This document shows, one piece after another, positions 8,663 through 18,300 of a stretch of DNA of 64,000 nt (position 1 is the stretch's first letter; every line of letters begins with the position of its first letter). Where the stretch lies: the NCBI GenBank assembly GCA_900199655.1, contig FZRE01000018.1, positions 1 to 64,000 of the forward strand. The letters are read 5' to 3'. Under the pieces are notes generated by a model, which worked only from the letters and a program-made list of their open reading frames with translations, made no database searches and had not been told where the DNA came from. The translations under genes were made by a program, and so were the position numbers. This DNA is from Prevotellaceae bacterium KH2P17. GTDB lineage: Bacteria; Bacteroidota; Bacteroidia; Bacteroidales; Bacteroidaceae.

Positions 8663-9913
8663 TTATGCTTCAGTAACCAGCTTGAAGAGCTTGTCGTTGG
8701 GCCTTACCTTGCCTTTAACCGGTATGCTCACGCGCGTTGCCTGCCGTGCCTGTTCCACCGGCTGCAGGTCGTAGCGTATCTCGTCGGCGGTGAGATACAT
8801 CACCCCCGTTGTGTTTCCGGTAATGAGCAGCTTGTCTCCCTTCGCAAAGGGTGCGGCCTCCACGGCCACTTCTGCTACGTTCAGCTTGCTGAAATACTTG
8901 ATAACCTTGCCCACCAACACCTTCTTCTCCGTAGCCACCGAGCCGTAGTGGGTGTTCCACTCGCCCATAGTCTGGCCCTGATAGTAGCCGTCCCAGAAGC
9001 CCCGGTTGAAGACTGTGGCCAGCCGGCGGTCCCATTCGTCCTTCTTGTCCTCGGTAAAGGTGCCCTCGAGTACGCTCCTGATGGCCTCTCGATAGCAGCT
9101 AACCACGGTGTACACGTACTCCGGTCCGCGCGCCCGCCCTTCTATCTTGAACACGCGCACGCCAGCATCCATCATGCGGTCGATGAAGCGCACGGTCTTC
9201 AAGTCCTTGGGGCTCATGATGTACTTGTTGTCTATCTCGAGCTGGTTGCCCGTCTCGTTGTCGGTCACGGTGTACGAGCGGCGGCATATCTGCACGCACT
9301 CGCCCCGGTTGGCACTGCGGTTTGCAGCATGCAGACTCATGTAGCACTTGCCGCTAACGGCCATGCAGAGGGCGCCGTGGCAGAACATCTCGATGCGCAC
9401 CGGCCCGCCCTTGGGGCCTGTAATGTGCTCTTCGGCTATCCGGCGGTGTATCTCCGCCACCTGTTCCATGTTGAGTTCGCGCGCCAGCACCACCACGTCG
9501 GCAAAGCGGGCGTAGAACTTCAGCGCCTCTATGTTGGTGATGTTGAGCTGCGTGGAGAGGTGAACCTCCATGCCCTTGGCGTTGCAATAGCTCATTACAG
9601 CTACGTCGGAGGCTATCACGGCCGTAATGCCGGCCTCGCAGGCAGCGTCAACTATCCGGCGCATGGCAGGCAGGTCGGCATCGTAGATGATGGTGTTTAC
9701 CGTCAGATAGGTCTTGATGCCGTGCTCCAGACATGTGGAAGCAATGTCGTGCAGGTCGGCTATATCGAAGTGGTTGGCCGAGTGCGAGCGCATGTTCAGC
9801 TGTCCGATGCCGAAGTAAACGGAGCCTGCGCCGGCCTGGATGGCGGCGGCCAGACTCTCACGCGAGCCCACCGGAGCCATGATTTCAAAATCTTCAGGGT
9901 TCTGTTCTATCAT
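8663..9913 (-). CDS. U32-family peptidase-like protein (TrhP/RlhA group)
   Basis: A 416-residue member of the U32 'collagenase-like' family. Visible features are the N-terminal APVGSRESLAAAIQAGAGSVYFG, the central HGALCMAVSGKCYMS with RSANRGECVQICRR supplying four cysteines, and the YIMSPKDL segment. Family members TrhP and RlhA take part in hydroxylation of tRNA or rRNA bases with an iron-sulfur cofactor; this length fits the short TrhP-like form, but the exact target is inference. It is the first gene of the operon, with a -7 box ending only 4 nt before its ATG. Co-transcription with sufE fits a cluster-dependent RNA-modification role. Confidence 0.88.
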   Translation of the reverse strand: MIEQNPEDFEIMAPVGSRESLAAAIQAGAGSVYFGIGQLNMRSHSANHFDIADLHDIASTCLEHGIKTYLTVNTIIYDADLPAMRRIVDAACEAGITAVIASDVAVMSYCNAKGMEVHLSTQLNITNIEALKFYARFADVVVLARELNMEQVAEIHRRIAEEHITGPKGGPVRIEMFCHGALCMAVSGKCYMSLHAANRSANRGECVQICRRSYTVTDNETGNQLEIDNKYIMSPKDLKTVRFIDRMMDAGVRVFKIEGRARGPEYVYTVVSCYREAIRSVLEGTFTEDKKDEWDRRLATVFNRGFWDGYYQGQTMGEWNTHYGSVATEKKVLVGKVIKYFSKLNVAEVAVEAAPFAKGDKLLITGNTTGVMYLTADEIRYDLQPVEQARQATRVSIPVKGKVRPNDKLFKLVTEA

Positions 9914-9917
9914 GCTG

Positions 9918-9925
9918 CAAAGTTA
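9918..9925 (-). promoter_or_regulatory. -7 box implying leaderless U32 operon mRNA
   Basis: TAACTTTG, then cagc, then the ATG on the minus strand. Transcription should begin at or within a few nt of the ATG. No TTG is seen at the expected -33 distance. Confidence 0.55.
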
Positions 9926-9977
9926 CAAAAAGATTGGTTATTACGCTTCGTGCGCGTTTATTATTTATGTCTCTTTC

Positions 9978-10008
9978 TTGTCCGGAACGCAAGAAAGTGG
10001 TATTTTTG
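9978..10008 (+). promoter_or_regulatory. Promoter of C1-type peptidase gene
   Basis: TTG at 9978-9980, a 20-bp gap, TATTTTTG at 10001-10008. The ATG follows 43 nt later. Confidence 0.75.
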
Positions 10009-10051
10009 CGCCGGAGTTTCGAACTCCGTTCTTCTAAATCGCAATCTGCAC

Positions 10052-11062
10052 ATGCACAAAACTTATCTCCTTCTGGCTGTACTCTGCCTGGTGGGCTGCG
10101 CCAAACCGGCCAGGCAGCCGGCCGGCCAACCCCTTCCCTTTACCGTGGAGTGCCGCATCAAGACCACGCCCGTGAAGAACCAGGGCAACAGCAACCTCTG
10201 CTGGCTCTACGGCATGCTGGCTACCATCGAGAGCGAACACCTCATGGCGGGCGACAGCGTGAACCTCTCGCCCGACTACCTGGCCCGCATGCTGCTGCGC
10301 GAGGGCACCACGCGCTATTTTTTCTCGCGCCGGCAGAGCGACCTCTCGTTGCGGGGAATGGCCCCGATGGCATTGTTCTACATGACGCGTTACGGCATGG
10401 AACCTTACGACAGCTATCATGGCGACAGCACCGACTACCGCCTGCTGGCCCGCAAGCTCATGTATGCAGCCCGCACCAGCCGCTCGTTGAGCCTGCTCGC
10501 CAGCCGCACCGAGACCCTGCTCGATGAGCAGATAAACTTCCTGCCGCGCCTGGTATTCATGCTCGGAGCCCAGTACACGCCCCTCGAATTTGCCCACAGC
10601 GTGTACCGCCGCGGCGAGTATGCCTCGCTCACCAGCTTCAGCCACCATCCGTTCTACCGCCCCTTTGAGCTCGAAACACCCGATAACCGCCTGCACCAGC
10701 AGTTCCTCAACCTGCCCCTCGACTCACTCATGCGCCGCGTGGAGCGTGCCCTGCGCAGCGGCCATCCCGTTTGCTGGGAGGGCGACATCAGCGAGCCGGG
10801 CTTCTGCTTCGAGCAGGGAACGGCCACCGTGCCCGCCCGCAGCGTGACCCAGCAGAGCCGGCAGCGGGCCTTCGAGCGCCGCCTTACCACCGACGACCAC
10901 GTCATGGAGCTCGTAGGCATAGCCCACGACGCCGCCGGCCGGCGCTTCTACATAGCCAAGAACTCATGGGGCACGGCCAATCCCTACGGCGGTTTCATGT
11001 TCCTCTCCGAGGCTTACGTGCGCCTCAAGACCATTGCCGTGTGCCTGCCTGCAGAACTGTAA
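10052..11062 (+). CDS. C1-type (bleomycin hydrolase/PepC-like) cysteine peptidase, lipoprotein
   Basis: A 336-residue protein with a lipobox (LCLVGC, Cys16), so probably anchored in the envelope. Catalytic residues of the papain fold are visible: Gln and Cys in [12 protein letters not shown] (Cys50), His283 in DDHVMELVG and Asn304 in AKNSWG. The pattern with a short propeptide-free N-terminus and DDHVMELVG resembles PepC/bleomycin hydrolase, although cytosolic PepC is about 440 residues and has no lipobox. An open frame extends far upstream, but it overlaps the minus-strand operon; the lipoprotein start and the promoter 43 nt before it decide the start. trpS follows under its own -7 box. Confidence 0.85.
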   Translation: MHKTYLLLAVLCLVGCAKPARQPAGQPLPFTVECRIKTTPVKNQGNSNLCWLYGMLATIESEHLMAGDSVNLSPDYLARMLLREGTTRYFFSRRQSDLSLRGMAPMALFYMTRYGMEPYDSYHGDSTDYRLLARKLMYAARTSRSLSLLASRTETLLDEQINFLPRLVFMLGAQYTPLEFAHSVYRRGEYASLTSFSHHPFYRPFELETPDNRLHQQFLNLPLDSLMRRVERALRSGHPVCWEGDISEPGFCFEQGTATVPARSVTQQSRQRAFERRLTTDDHVMELVGIAHDAAGRRFYIAKNSWGTANPYGGFMFLSEAYVRLKTIAVCLPAEL

Positions 11063-11108
11063 GCGCCCATTTTAGGGCTCCTTATTTCCTCATACCAATT
11101 ATTTTTGC

Positions 11109-11116
11109 TACTTTTG
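11109..11116 (+). promoter_or_regulatory. Candidate -7 box of trpS
   Basis: TACTTTTG lies 38 nt before the trpS ATG. The -33 region is weak. Confidence 0.5.
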
Positions 11117-11154
11117 CACCGTCAATTACCAGAACAAAGAAACAGAGAAATAAC

Positions 11155-12240
11155 ATGGGAAAGATTATACTAACGGGCGACCGCCCCACCGGAAAGCTCC
11201 ACCTGGGCCACTACATCGGCTCTCTGCACCGCCGCGTGCAGCTCCAGAACGCAGGAGATTACGACCGCATGTTCATCTTCATGGCCGATGTACAGGCCCT
11301 GACGGACAATGCCGACAACCCTGAAAAGATACGCCAGAACATCATCGAGGTGGCGCTCGACTACCTCTCGGCCGGCCTCGACCCAGCTAAATGCACCCTC
11401 TACATACAGAGCTGCATCCCCGAACTGGCCGAACTAACCACTTACCTGATGAACCTGGTCAGCGTGTCGCGCGTACAACGCAACCCGACGGTAAAGACCG
11501 AGATAAAGATGCGTAACTTCGAAGCCAACATCCCACTTGGTTTCTTCTGCTATCCTGTATCACAGGCCGCCGACATAGCAGCCTTCAAGGCCACTACGGT
11601 GCCCGCAGGAGAAGACCAGAGCCCCATGATTGAGCTCACGCGCGAGCTGGTGAACCGCTTCAACAGCACCTATGCACCCGTGCTCGTGGAGCCCGACATC
11701 ATGCTGCCCGAGAACGCCACGGCACGCCGGCTGCCCGGAACCGACGGCAAGGAGAAGATGAGCAAGAGCCTCGGAAACTGCATCTACCTCTCCGACGACA
11801 GGGATACAGTCTGGACAAAGGTAAAAAGCATGTACACCGACCCCACCCATCTCAACGTCTCCGACCCCGGACACGTGGAGGGAAACGCCGTGTTCACCTA
11901 TCTCGACGCCTTCTCTACCGACGACGACTTTGCCGAGTTCTGGCCCGAGTTCCATAACCTGGACGAGCTGAAGGCCGCCTACACCGCCGGCGGCATAGGC
12001 GACATGAAGTGCAAGAAGATGCTTAACAGCGTGCTCGACAAGCTCTTGAGCCCCATCCGCGCACGCCGCCACGAGTTCGAACAGGACATTCCCGAAATCT
12101 ACAACATCCTGCGCAAGGGTTCCGAAGCCGCCCGCGAGGCCGCTGCCCAGACCATGGACGAGGTTCGCCGGGCCATGCGCATCAACTACTTCGACGACGC
12201 CGAGCTCATCCGCCAGCAGTCCGAGCGGTTCAAACAGTAA
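11155..12240 (+). CDS. trpS: Tryptophanyl-tRNA synthetase
   Basis: A 361-residue class I synthetase charging tRNA-Trp. HIGH-type motif in [16 protein letters not shown] and KMSKS motif in [11 protein letters not shown] are both intact; the [11 protein letters not shown] and [15 protein letters not shown] segments are characteristic of the Trp/Tyr subclass and support TrpS over TyrS. Length is normal. The ATG starting [13 protein letters not shown] was chosen; upstream sequence in the same frame belongs to the preceding gene in another frame. About 1.1 kb of repeats follows. Confidence 0.97.
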   Translation: MGKIILTGDRPTGKLHLGHYIGSLHRRVQLQNAGDYDRMFIFMADVQALTDNADNPEKIRQNIIEVALDYLSAGLDPAKCTLYIQSCIPELAELTTYLMNLVSVSRVQRNPTVKTEIKMRNFEANIPLGFFCYPVSQAADIAAFKATTVPAGEDQSPMIELTRELVNRFNSTYAPVLVEPDIMLPENATARRLPGTDGKEKMSKSLGNCIYLSDDRDTVWTKVKSMYTDPTHLNVSDPGHVEGNAVFTYLDAFSTDDDFAEFWPEFHNLDELKAAYTAGGIGDMKCKKMLNSVLDKLLSPIRARRHEFEQDIPEIYNILRKGSEAAREAAAQTMDEVRRAMRINYFDDAELIRQQSERFKQ

Positions 12241-12264
12241 CCCCCTCCGCTGCTGCTGTGGGCT

Positions 12265-12858
12265 AAAGACAAAGTAGCTCCTTTTTAAGGACAGCGTAGC
12301 TCCTTTTTTAAGACAGCGTAACAAAGTGTTTTTTTTGCTGCTTGCACTTTCCTGCTGGCTTGCTGCTGCGGGTGAAAGACAGCGTAACTCCTTTTTAAAG
12401 ACAGAGTAACAGAGTAATTTTTTTGCTGCTGGAGGGTTGTTTGTTGGGTGCGATGAATAAGGAACGATGAGCAGAAAAGCTAACCGGTATCCTCCCCTTG
12501 GAAAGGGGAGGCGGAGGAGGGGATGACCTATCAGCAGATTAATGATTTCTTGTTGCGGGTATCATCCCCTCCTAACCTCCCCTTTCCAAGGGGAGGAACC
12601 GCTGCTGATAGTTCCTAAAGACAGCGTAGCTCCTTTTTAAAGACAGCGTAACAGAGTAATTTTTTCGCTGCTGGAGGGTTGTTTGTTGGGTGCGATGAAT
12701 AAGGAACGATGTGCTGCAAGGGTAACTGGTATCCTCCCCTTGGAAAGGGGAGGCGGAGGAGGGGATGACCTATCAGCAGGTTAATGATTTCTTGTTGCGG
12801 GTATCATCCCCTCCTAACCTTCCCTTTCCAAGGGGAGGAAAGGCTGCTGATAGTTTTT
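12265..12858 (+). repeat. Composite repeat: 22-bp units and a 242-bp tandem duplication
   Basis: Three successive 22-bp steps of a 'gacagcgtagctccttttt' unit (gaca at 12268, 12290 and 12312) lead into two tandem copies of a 242-bp block (starting 12375 and 12617). Each block contains a 'gacagagtaac' unit, a CGGAGG-type hairpin arm (12488, 12730) and a TTAGG-type arm (12561, 12803). 242 equals 11 x 22. No gene is evident in this 1.1-kb gap. Confidence 0.9.
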
Positions 12859-12925
12859 AAAGACAGCGTAACAGCGTAATTTTTTGCAACTTGAAAATAC
12901 TCTGTCACGCTGTCTTTTTTCTTTT
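12859..12925 (+). terminator. Hairpin of opposed 'gacagcgtaac' units with T-run
   Basis: aaagacagcgtaacagcgta (12859-12878) pairs with tactctgtcacgctgtcttt (12898-12917) over about 20 bp with two mismatches, followed by further T residues. It is the third, partial copy of the 242-bp block and may terminate read-through from trpS. Confidence 0.5.
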
Positions 12926-12968
12926 TACACGCCGCGAGAAATAATCAGCTAACAGTCTGGAGCTGCTC

Positions 12969-13027
12969 TTCAAGCTCCTTGAACGATAGCTTCAAGCCTC
13001 TTGAAAGTGCCATTCAAGAGGCTTGAA
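12969..13027. repeat. Triplet palindrome array C1 (22-bp step)
   Basis: Three ttcaagnnncttgaa palindromes start at 12969, 12991 and 13013: 15-bp units with 7-bp spacers, giving an exact 22-bp period. Confidence 0.95.
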
Positions 13028-13110
13028 AGCCACCTCCTGCTCTTCTGCTCATAATTTGTTGATTTTTAACAGCTTATGAGCAGAGCTGCAAAAGGACTTT
13101 TCCTGCCGCA

Positions 13111-13290
13111 ATCATCCCCTCCTAACCTCCCCTTTCTAAGGGGAGGATACAGGTTTGCCATGTGGGTATTCATTGCTGTTTTTCCATCTATCACTTTCCC
13201 GTTTTATAAATCAAGCAGCGAAAAAAATACTTTGTTACTCTGTCTTTAAAAAGGAGTTACTCTGTCTTTCATCCGCAGCAGCAAGCCAGC
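13111..13290 (+). repeat. 180-bp direct repeat, left copy
   Basis: This segment comprises a TTAGG-type hairpin arm, a 70-nt flank and two inverted 'ctctgtcttt' units 22 bp apart. It matches 21594-21773 without gaps; I count about 7 mismatches in 180 bp, with the first 110 or so identical. Short reading frames inside it are repeat-derived. Confidence 0.95.
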
Positions 13291-13308
13291 AGGAAACTGC
13301 AAGCAGCG

Positions 13309-13351
13309 AAAAAAAGCCCGGAACGGGGCCTTTGCAGGCACCGCTCCGGGT
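13309..13351 (-). terminator. Terminator of the first susCD locus
   Basis: On the minus strand the stem cccggagcgg...ccgttccggg is followed by ctttttttcg, 20-60 nt after the SusD stop. Confidence 0.8.
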
Positions 13352-13370
13352 CACGGATGTTATCCTGAGA

Positions 13371-15308
13371 TTACCATCCCGGATTCTGAACCAGCGTAGG
13401 ACATACCTGTATCTCCGTGTTCAGGATAGGGAAAAGATAGTGCTTGGGCGTCTCGAAGGCGCGCTCTTCCTTGCAGAAACGCTCCATGCGGTAGTGCTTG
13501 CCGTCGATTTCTATGAGGCCTGCGGGGTCTTCTACGGGCCTCATGCCGTTTATCATGCGCTGACAACGTGGGTAGGAGCCCTTGTTCTGCTTCCAGTAGT
13601 TGATGGAGCGCTCGGTGTTGTTGCTGCCCATTGACAGGAAGGTTTGCTCCTTGGCCAGCTCTTCGGGGCTGGAGGGTTCGAGGTAGAGGCGGCAGTCCCA
13701 GGGACGCTTGTTCTCGTAGAAGAATTCCACGCGGCGCTCGCGGCGGATGTACTGGCGCATGAGGTCGCGGTCGGTGAGGGTCTGTGGCGGCATGGGCGAC
13801 ATGAAGGAGCGGGCCCTCACGCGGTTGATGAGGTCGTAGATTTCCTGGTTGGGGCCGTCTGTCTCATTCACGGCTTCGGCATAGATGTAGATAAACTCGG
13901 GCAGACGCCATATAGCCGGGCAGTTGAGTTGGAAGTCGCCGCTCTTGTTCCAGCCGTCTTTCATGAACTTGCGCAGGTAGTAGCCTGTGGTTGTAGCGTT
14001 GGTGGCGCCAATCTTGTCGGGGCCGTCGGCGGTGTTCATGGGCCTTGCGTTATTGGAATTGTCACGATAGGGGGCGCCGTGATACAGGATGTCGCGGTAG
14101 AAACGGGGGTCTCGGTGCACGTAAGGGTTACTGTCGTCGTAGCCTGCCGTGCGTGCTTCGGGGCTGTAGACGGGGTATCCATAGCCGTCGGGGGCCATGT
14201 ACTCGTACTCGTCTACCTGTTCCTGCACGGGTTGCTGGCGTGAGCTGCCGCCGCGGCTGGGGGCATACTGGTCGCCCTGCCATGGTGCATTCTTGTCGCG
14301 GGCCACAAAGAACACGGCCTCGCTGGCCAGTGCATCGTAGTCGAAGAACATGTCCCACAGGCGGTGATATACGAGGGAGCCGTTGAGATTGCGGTTGCCG
14401 TCGTCCATGAAGTCAGATGCGTCGTACTTGTCATAGAGCTTGTAGCGCTGCGTTCCGTTAACTTTGAAGTCGAGCACGGCCTTGGCGGCCTCCTTTGCCT
14501 TTGTCCAGCGGGAGGCGTCGTAGGTGTATTCGCTCTCGAAGACGCGGGTTCCCTCGTAGCCGAACTTATCCTTGGCACCGTTGTAGAGCGGCGTGGCAGC
14601 TGTCCAGCGGGCAATGGCCATGAGGCCCAGGCAGGCGCCCTTGTCTACGCGGCCGAAGTTTTCGTCGTTGCGGCTGTAGACGTCCTGCACCCTGTCATAG
14701 GCTGCCTGGGCGTCTTTGATGATTTTCTCGACCACGGCGTGTACGCTCTCTTTCTGGAAGTTCTTTTCCGCATTAGCCGGTATGGAGTGGTCTATGTAAG
14801 GTATCTCTCCGTACGCCCGCACGAGCAACCAGTGCAGGTAGCCGCGCAGGAAGTAGAGTTCGCCGATGCGTTTGTTAAGGTCGCCGGGGCTCATGGCATT
14901 GTCGGGAGTGTTGTACTTCTCAATTCCTTCGAGGGTGACGTTGATGTGGCGGATGGCTTCATAGAGGCTGCTCCAGAACTGACGCACGTTACCCGGGAAG
15001 TTGGAGTTGGGGTTCCAGGCTCCCTGATTGTACAGGTTGCCGATGTTTCCCTCTACGTTGGTACTCTCGCACTCGTCGGTAATGGCGGCAGAGGAGAAGT
15101 GCTCCAGCCATACCAGTGGTCTGTTGGCCGCTTTGGCCAGGTAGTAAGCCTCCACGACGTTCTTGTCTACCTCCTCATAGCGGGTGTAGACATCTTCTTC
15201 TGACTTCTTGTCGTCTTCCTCCTTGTCCAGAAAGCTGTCGCTGCAGGCGGTCAGTCCGGTGAGCAGGCACAGTGTCCAGAGCAGTATGTTGATAGTTTTT
15301 GTTCTCAT
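13371..15308 (-). CDS. SusD/RagB-family outer-membrane lipoprotein
   Basis: A 645-residue SusD-like lipoprotein with lipobox LLTGLTAC (Cys22), starting 10 nt after the SusC stop. SusD proteins form the lid over the SusC channel and bind the nutrient at the cell surface. Family features include the N-terminal helical region with YFLRGYLHWLLVRAYGEIPYID and the C-terminal RRERRVEFFYENKRPWDCRLY, the 'ErR.EF..E..R..DL.R' motif. With 645 residues it is larger than many SusD proteins (about 500-600). No glycoside hydrolase is linked, so the substrate cannot be guessed from context; ECF-sigma-controlled pairs often target host glycans. Confidence 0.95.
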   Translation of the reverse strand: MRTKTINILLWTLCLLTGLTACSDSFLDKEEDDKKSEEDVYTRYEEVDKNVVEAYYLAKAANRPLVWLEHFSSAAITDECESTNVEGNIGNLYNQGAWNPNSNFPGNVRQFWSSLYEAIRHINVTLEGIEKYNTPDNAMSPGDLNKRIGELYFLRGYLHWLLVRAYGEIPYIDHSIPANAEKNFQKESVHAVVEKIIKDAQAAYDRVQDVYSRNDENFGRVDKGACLGLMAIARWTAATPLYNGAKDKFGYEGTRVFESEYTYDASRWTKAKEAAKAVLDFKVNGTQRYKLYDKYDASDFMDDGNRNLNGSLVYHRLWDMFFDYDALASEAVFFVARDKNAPWQGDQYAPSRGGSSRQQPVQEQVDEYEYMAPDGYGYPVYSPEARTAGYDDSNPYVHRDPRFYRDILYHGAPYRDNSNNARPMNTADGPDKIGATNATTTGYYLRKFMKDGWNKSGDFQLNCPAIWRLPEFIYIYAEAVNETDGPNQEIYDLINRVRARSFMSPMPPQTLTDRDLMRQYIRRERRVEFFYENKRPWDCRLYLEPSSPEELAKEQTFLSMGSNNTERSINYWKQNKGSYPRCQRMINGMRPVEDPAGLIEIDGKHYRMERFCKEERAFETPKHYLFPILNTEIQVCPTLVQNPGW

Positions 15309-15318
15309 AGCCGTATGT

Positions 15319-18300
15319 TTAGAATGTTACGTTTACTCCAAAGTTAATAGTCTTCTGTATGGGATACCAGGTGCCGTTGCTGCTTGTTTCAGGGTCAACG
15401 TCAACATCATCGAGCCTGTCCCACGTGATGAGGTTCTGTCCCTGCACGTAGAAGCGCACCTGCTGCAGGTTAGCCACGCGGATGATGTTGTGGGGCAGCG
15501 AGTAGCCTATTTCGATGTTCTTCAGCCGCACGTACCGTCCGTCGTAGAGGAAGAGGCTGCTGTGCGAGTTCTTGTTGTTCAGATGGGTGCCCAGGTGCAA
15601 GGCCGGATACTTGGCGGAGGCGGCGTTGTCGGCCGTCCATCGCTGCAGGTGGATGCCCTTGACCTTGCCCATCTTGTCCTGATCGAAGTTGGGAAAGTCG
15701 TAGATAGCAGCGCCCGTGAGCTGTATGGAGGTGTTGGCGGCGCCCTGGAAGAGGATGCTGAAGTCGAGTCCTTTGTAGGAGAAGCCTACCGGAACGCCGA
15801 ACATGATTTCGGGACTGCGTGGGTATCCGGTGGCTGCACGGTCCTTGTCGTCGATGACTTTGTCGCCGTTCATGTCCTTGTAAACGGCATCGCCCGGTAT
15901 CAGTTTACCCGCCGCAGCCTGTATGCCCAACTGGTTGAGGGCGTCGGCTTCGGCCTGGTCGGCCACGAAATGGTCGAACACATAGCAGAAGTTGGTGTAC
16001 ATGCTCTTGCCGGTGGCCTTGCGCCACGTGTTTGTTCCCCAGTCAATCTCGTTGGTAAAGATGATTTTGTTGCGGGCGAAGGTAAAGTTCGGCTTCACGT
16101 AATACCTGAAGTCCTTGCCTATCTTGTCCATCCACGTCATCTCGATGTCGAATCCGTGGTTGCGTACTTTGCTGGAATTGATGTACGGCGACGACTTGCC
16201 TACGATGCTGGGGTAGTCGATGCGCTGAATGTCATCACCCGCATTGGTGTGCAAGTTGGTCAAGATGTTGTAGCGATTCTCGATGAAGAAGTCGAACGAC
16301 ATGCTCAGTCGCTGGTTCAGCATGGTGATGTCGATGCCGAAATTGGTCTTCTTGGCTTTCTCCCAGGTAAGTGCCGCGTTGCCCAGACGGGCTTCCCTGT
16401 TGCCGTCGAGCCAATTGTCGAGCGTGGGACCGAAGCTGTAGCGGTCGGCTCTTTCATAATAGGAAAGGTATGCAAAACGGTCGCCGGGCAGCTTGTCGCT
16501 GCCCACCAGTCCGTAGGAAGCTCTCACCTTGAGGTAGTCGAGCCATGACTGGGTGCGCTCCATGAACTTCTCATTAGAGATAACCCAGCCCACCGAAGCC
16601 GACGGGAAGAAGCCGTAACGCTGGCCGCGGGCAAAGTTCTCGGAGCCGTTATAACCGAAGCTGAACTCCGTGAGATACTTGCGCATATAGTTATAGGTGG
16701 CATGGCCCGTCATGCCTTGATAGCGGTAGTAAGGCTGGTTGCCCACGGTACGCTCGCTGCGGTTGGCCAGGAAGAGGGCCGAAACCTCGTGCACGCTGTT
16801 GAAAGTGCGGTTGTACTCCAGCTTGAACTGCGCGTAGTAGCGTGATTCCTGGTCGCGGTTGTCGACGCTGTTGTTGCGGTTCTGGTCTATATTGTATTTG
16901 TTTCCGCCTCCGTACACACCCGTGTACTGCTGTGTGGGGTCCATGTAAACGTCGATGCCCTGTACGGGTTCAAACGTAGCATAGCCCGGGAAGTTCTTGT
17001 AACCCTCACCGTAGTAGGGAATATCTCGCTTTATCCAGCGGCATCCATGGAAGTCGTAAGAGAACGACCCCTCAACTTTGAGGCCGGGAGTGATGAAGTC
17101 TAATTTGTGTCCTAAGGTCAGGGTGCCCTCGAAGTAGGTGTTCTTCTCGTTCTGATAGCCCGTACGCGTCAGCTCGCCAAGGATGTTGTAGCGGTACGTC
17201 TGCGTGCCGAAGAGCACGCCGCGGGGATTGTCGACGAATATCTTGTCATTGGAAGCGTCGCCTGTTGGGTCGAGTGTGATGGGCAGCATGGGCGGTTGTG
17301 TGTTGGCCAGGGTTATCACCTTGTCGGCTGAAGTGCCCGGAGAGGTGCGGTCGGTGATGCGGCCGCCGATGTCGAATTTGGCATAGAAGTTCTTTGTTAT
17401 GTTGATGTCGATGTTTGAACGGATGTTGTAACGGTCGAATTTACTTCTGGCCCCGTTGTTCTCCTCGGATGAGTATTTATAGTTGGTGCCCTGGGTGAAG
17501 TAGTTGGCCATTACGAAGTACTGCACCTTGTCGCTGCCTCCCTGGATGGAGAGGGTGTAGTCTTGTTGTGGCGCAGTCTTGAAGGCATAGTCAAAGTAAT
17601 CCCAGTTGTAGCCCTGCCCATTGCGGAAGGCGTCGATTGACTTCTGCGGGAAGAGCGGCAGACGGTCAATTTCCTCCTGCGAGTAGCCGTTCATCAGCGC
17701 ATCGTTTCTCATGGCTTCGTTGAACAACATGGCATAATCGGCCGAACCGAGATACTTCGGATACTTCACTGCCTTGTCGAAGCCGAAGGATGCCTTGAAG
17801 TTAACCATGGCGCGTTCGTTGGCTTGTCCGCGCTTTGTTGTGATGACTACGACGCCGTTGGCACCGCGGATACCGTACTGGGCTGTGGCCGATGCGTCTT
17901 TCAGAATGGTGAAGGTCTCAATCTCATCGGGTGAGAGATAGCTCATGTCGCGTTCCACCCCGTCCACTATCACAATGGGTGACTGGTCGTTGAAGGTAGC
18001 TTTGCCGCGGATGAAGATTTCGGCCTTGTCCACGCCAGGCTCTCCTCCGCTGTACTGGTTGGCTATTAATCCGGGCAAACGGCCTGCCAATGCGTTGTTG
18101 ATATTGGCCGTGGGGCTCTGCGCCAGGTCCTTGGTGGTGATGGTGGCTACGGCTCCGGTAAGCGTCTCCTTGCGCTGGCGGGTGTAGCCTACGGCCACAA
18201 CCTCCTCCAGCGCCTTGGCATCTTCGGTCATGGCAACCTCTATTTCGCGACGCCCCTCCAGGTGAATTTCCCTGGGCTGGTAGCCTACATACGACACCAC

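Noticed and set aside
8012..10051. A plus-strand open frame of about 680 codons upstream of and continuous with the C1-type peptidase.
   Set aside because: It lies opposite a clear five-gene minus-strand operon, has no family signal, and the promoter at 9978-10008 plus a lipoprotein signal fix the true start at 10052.
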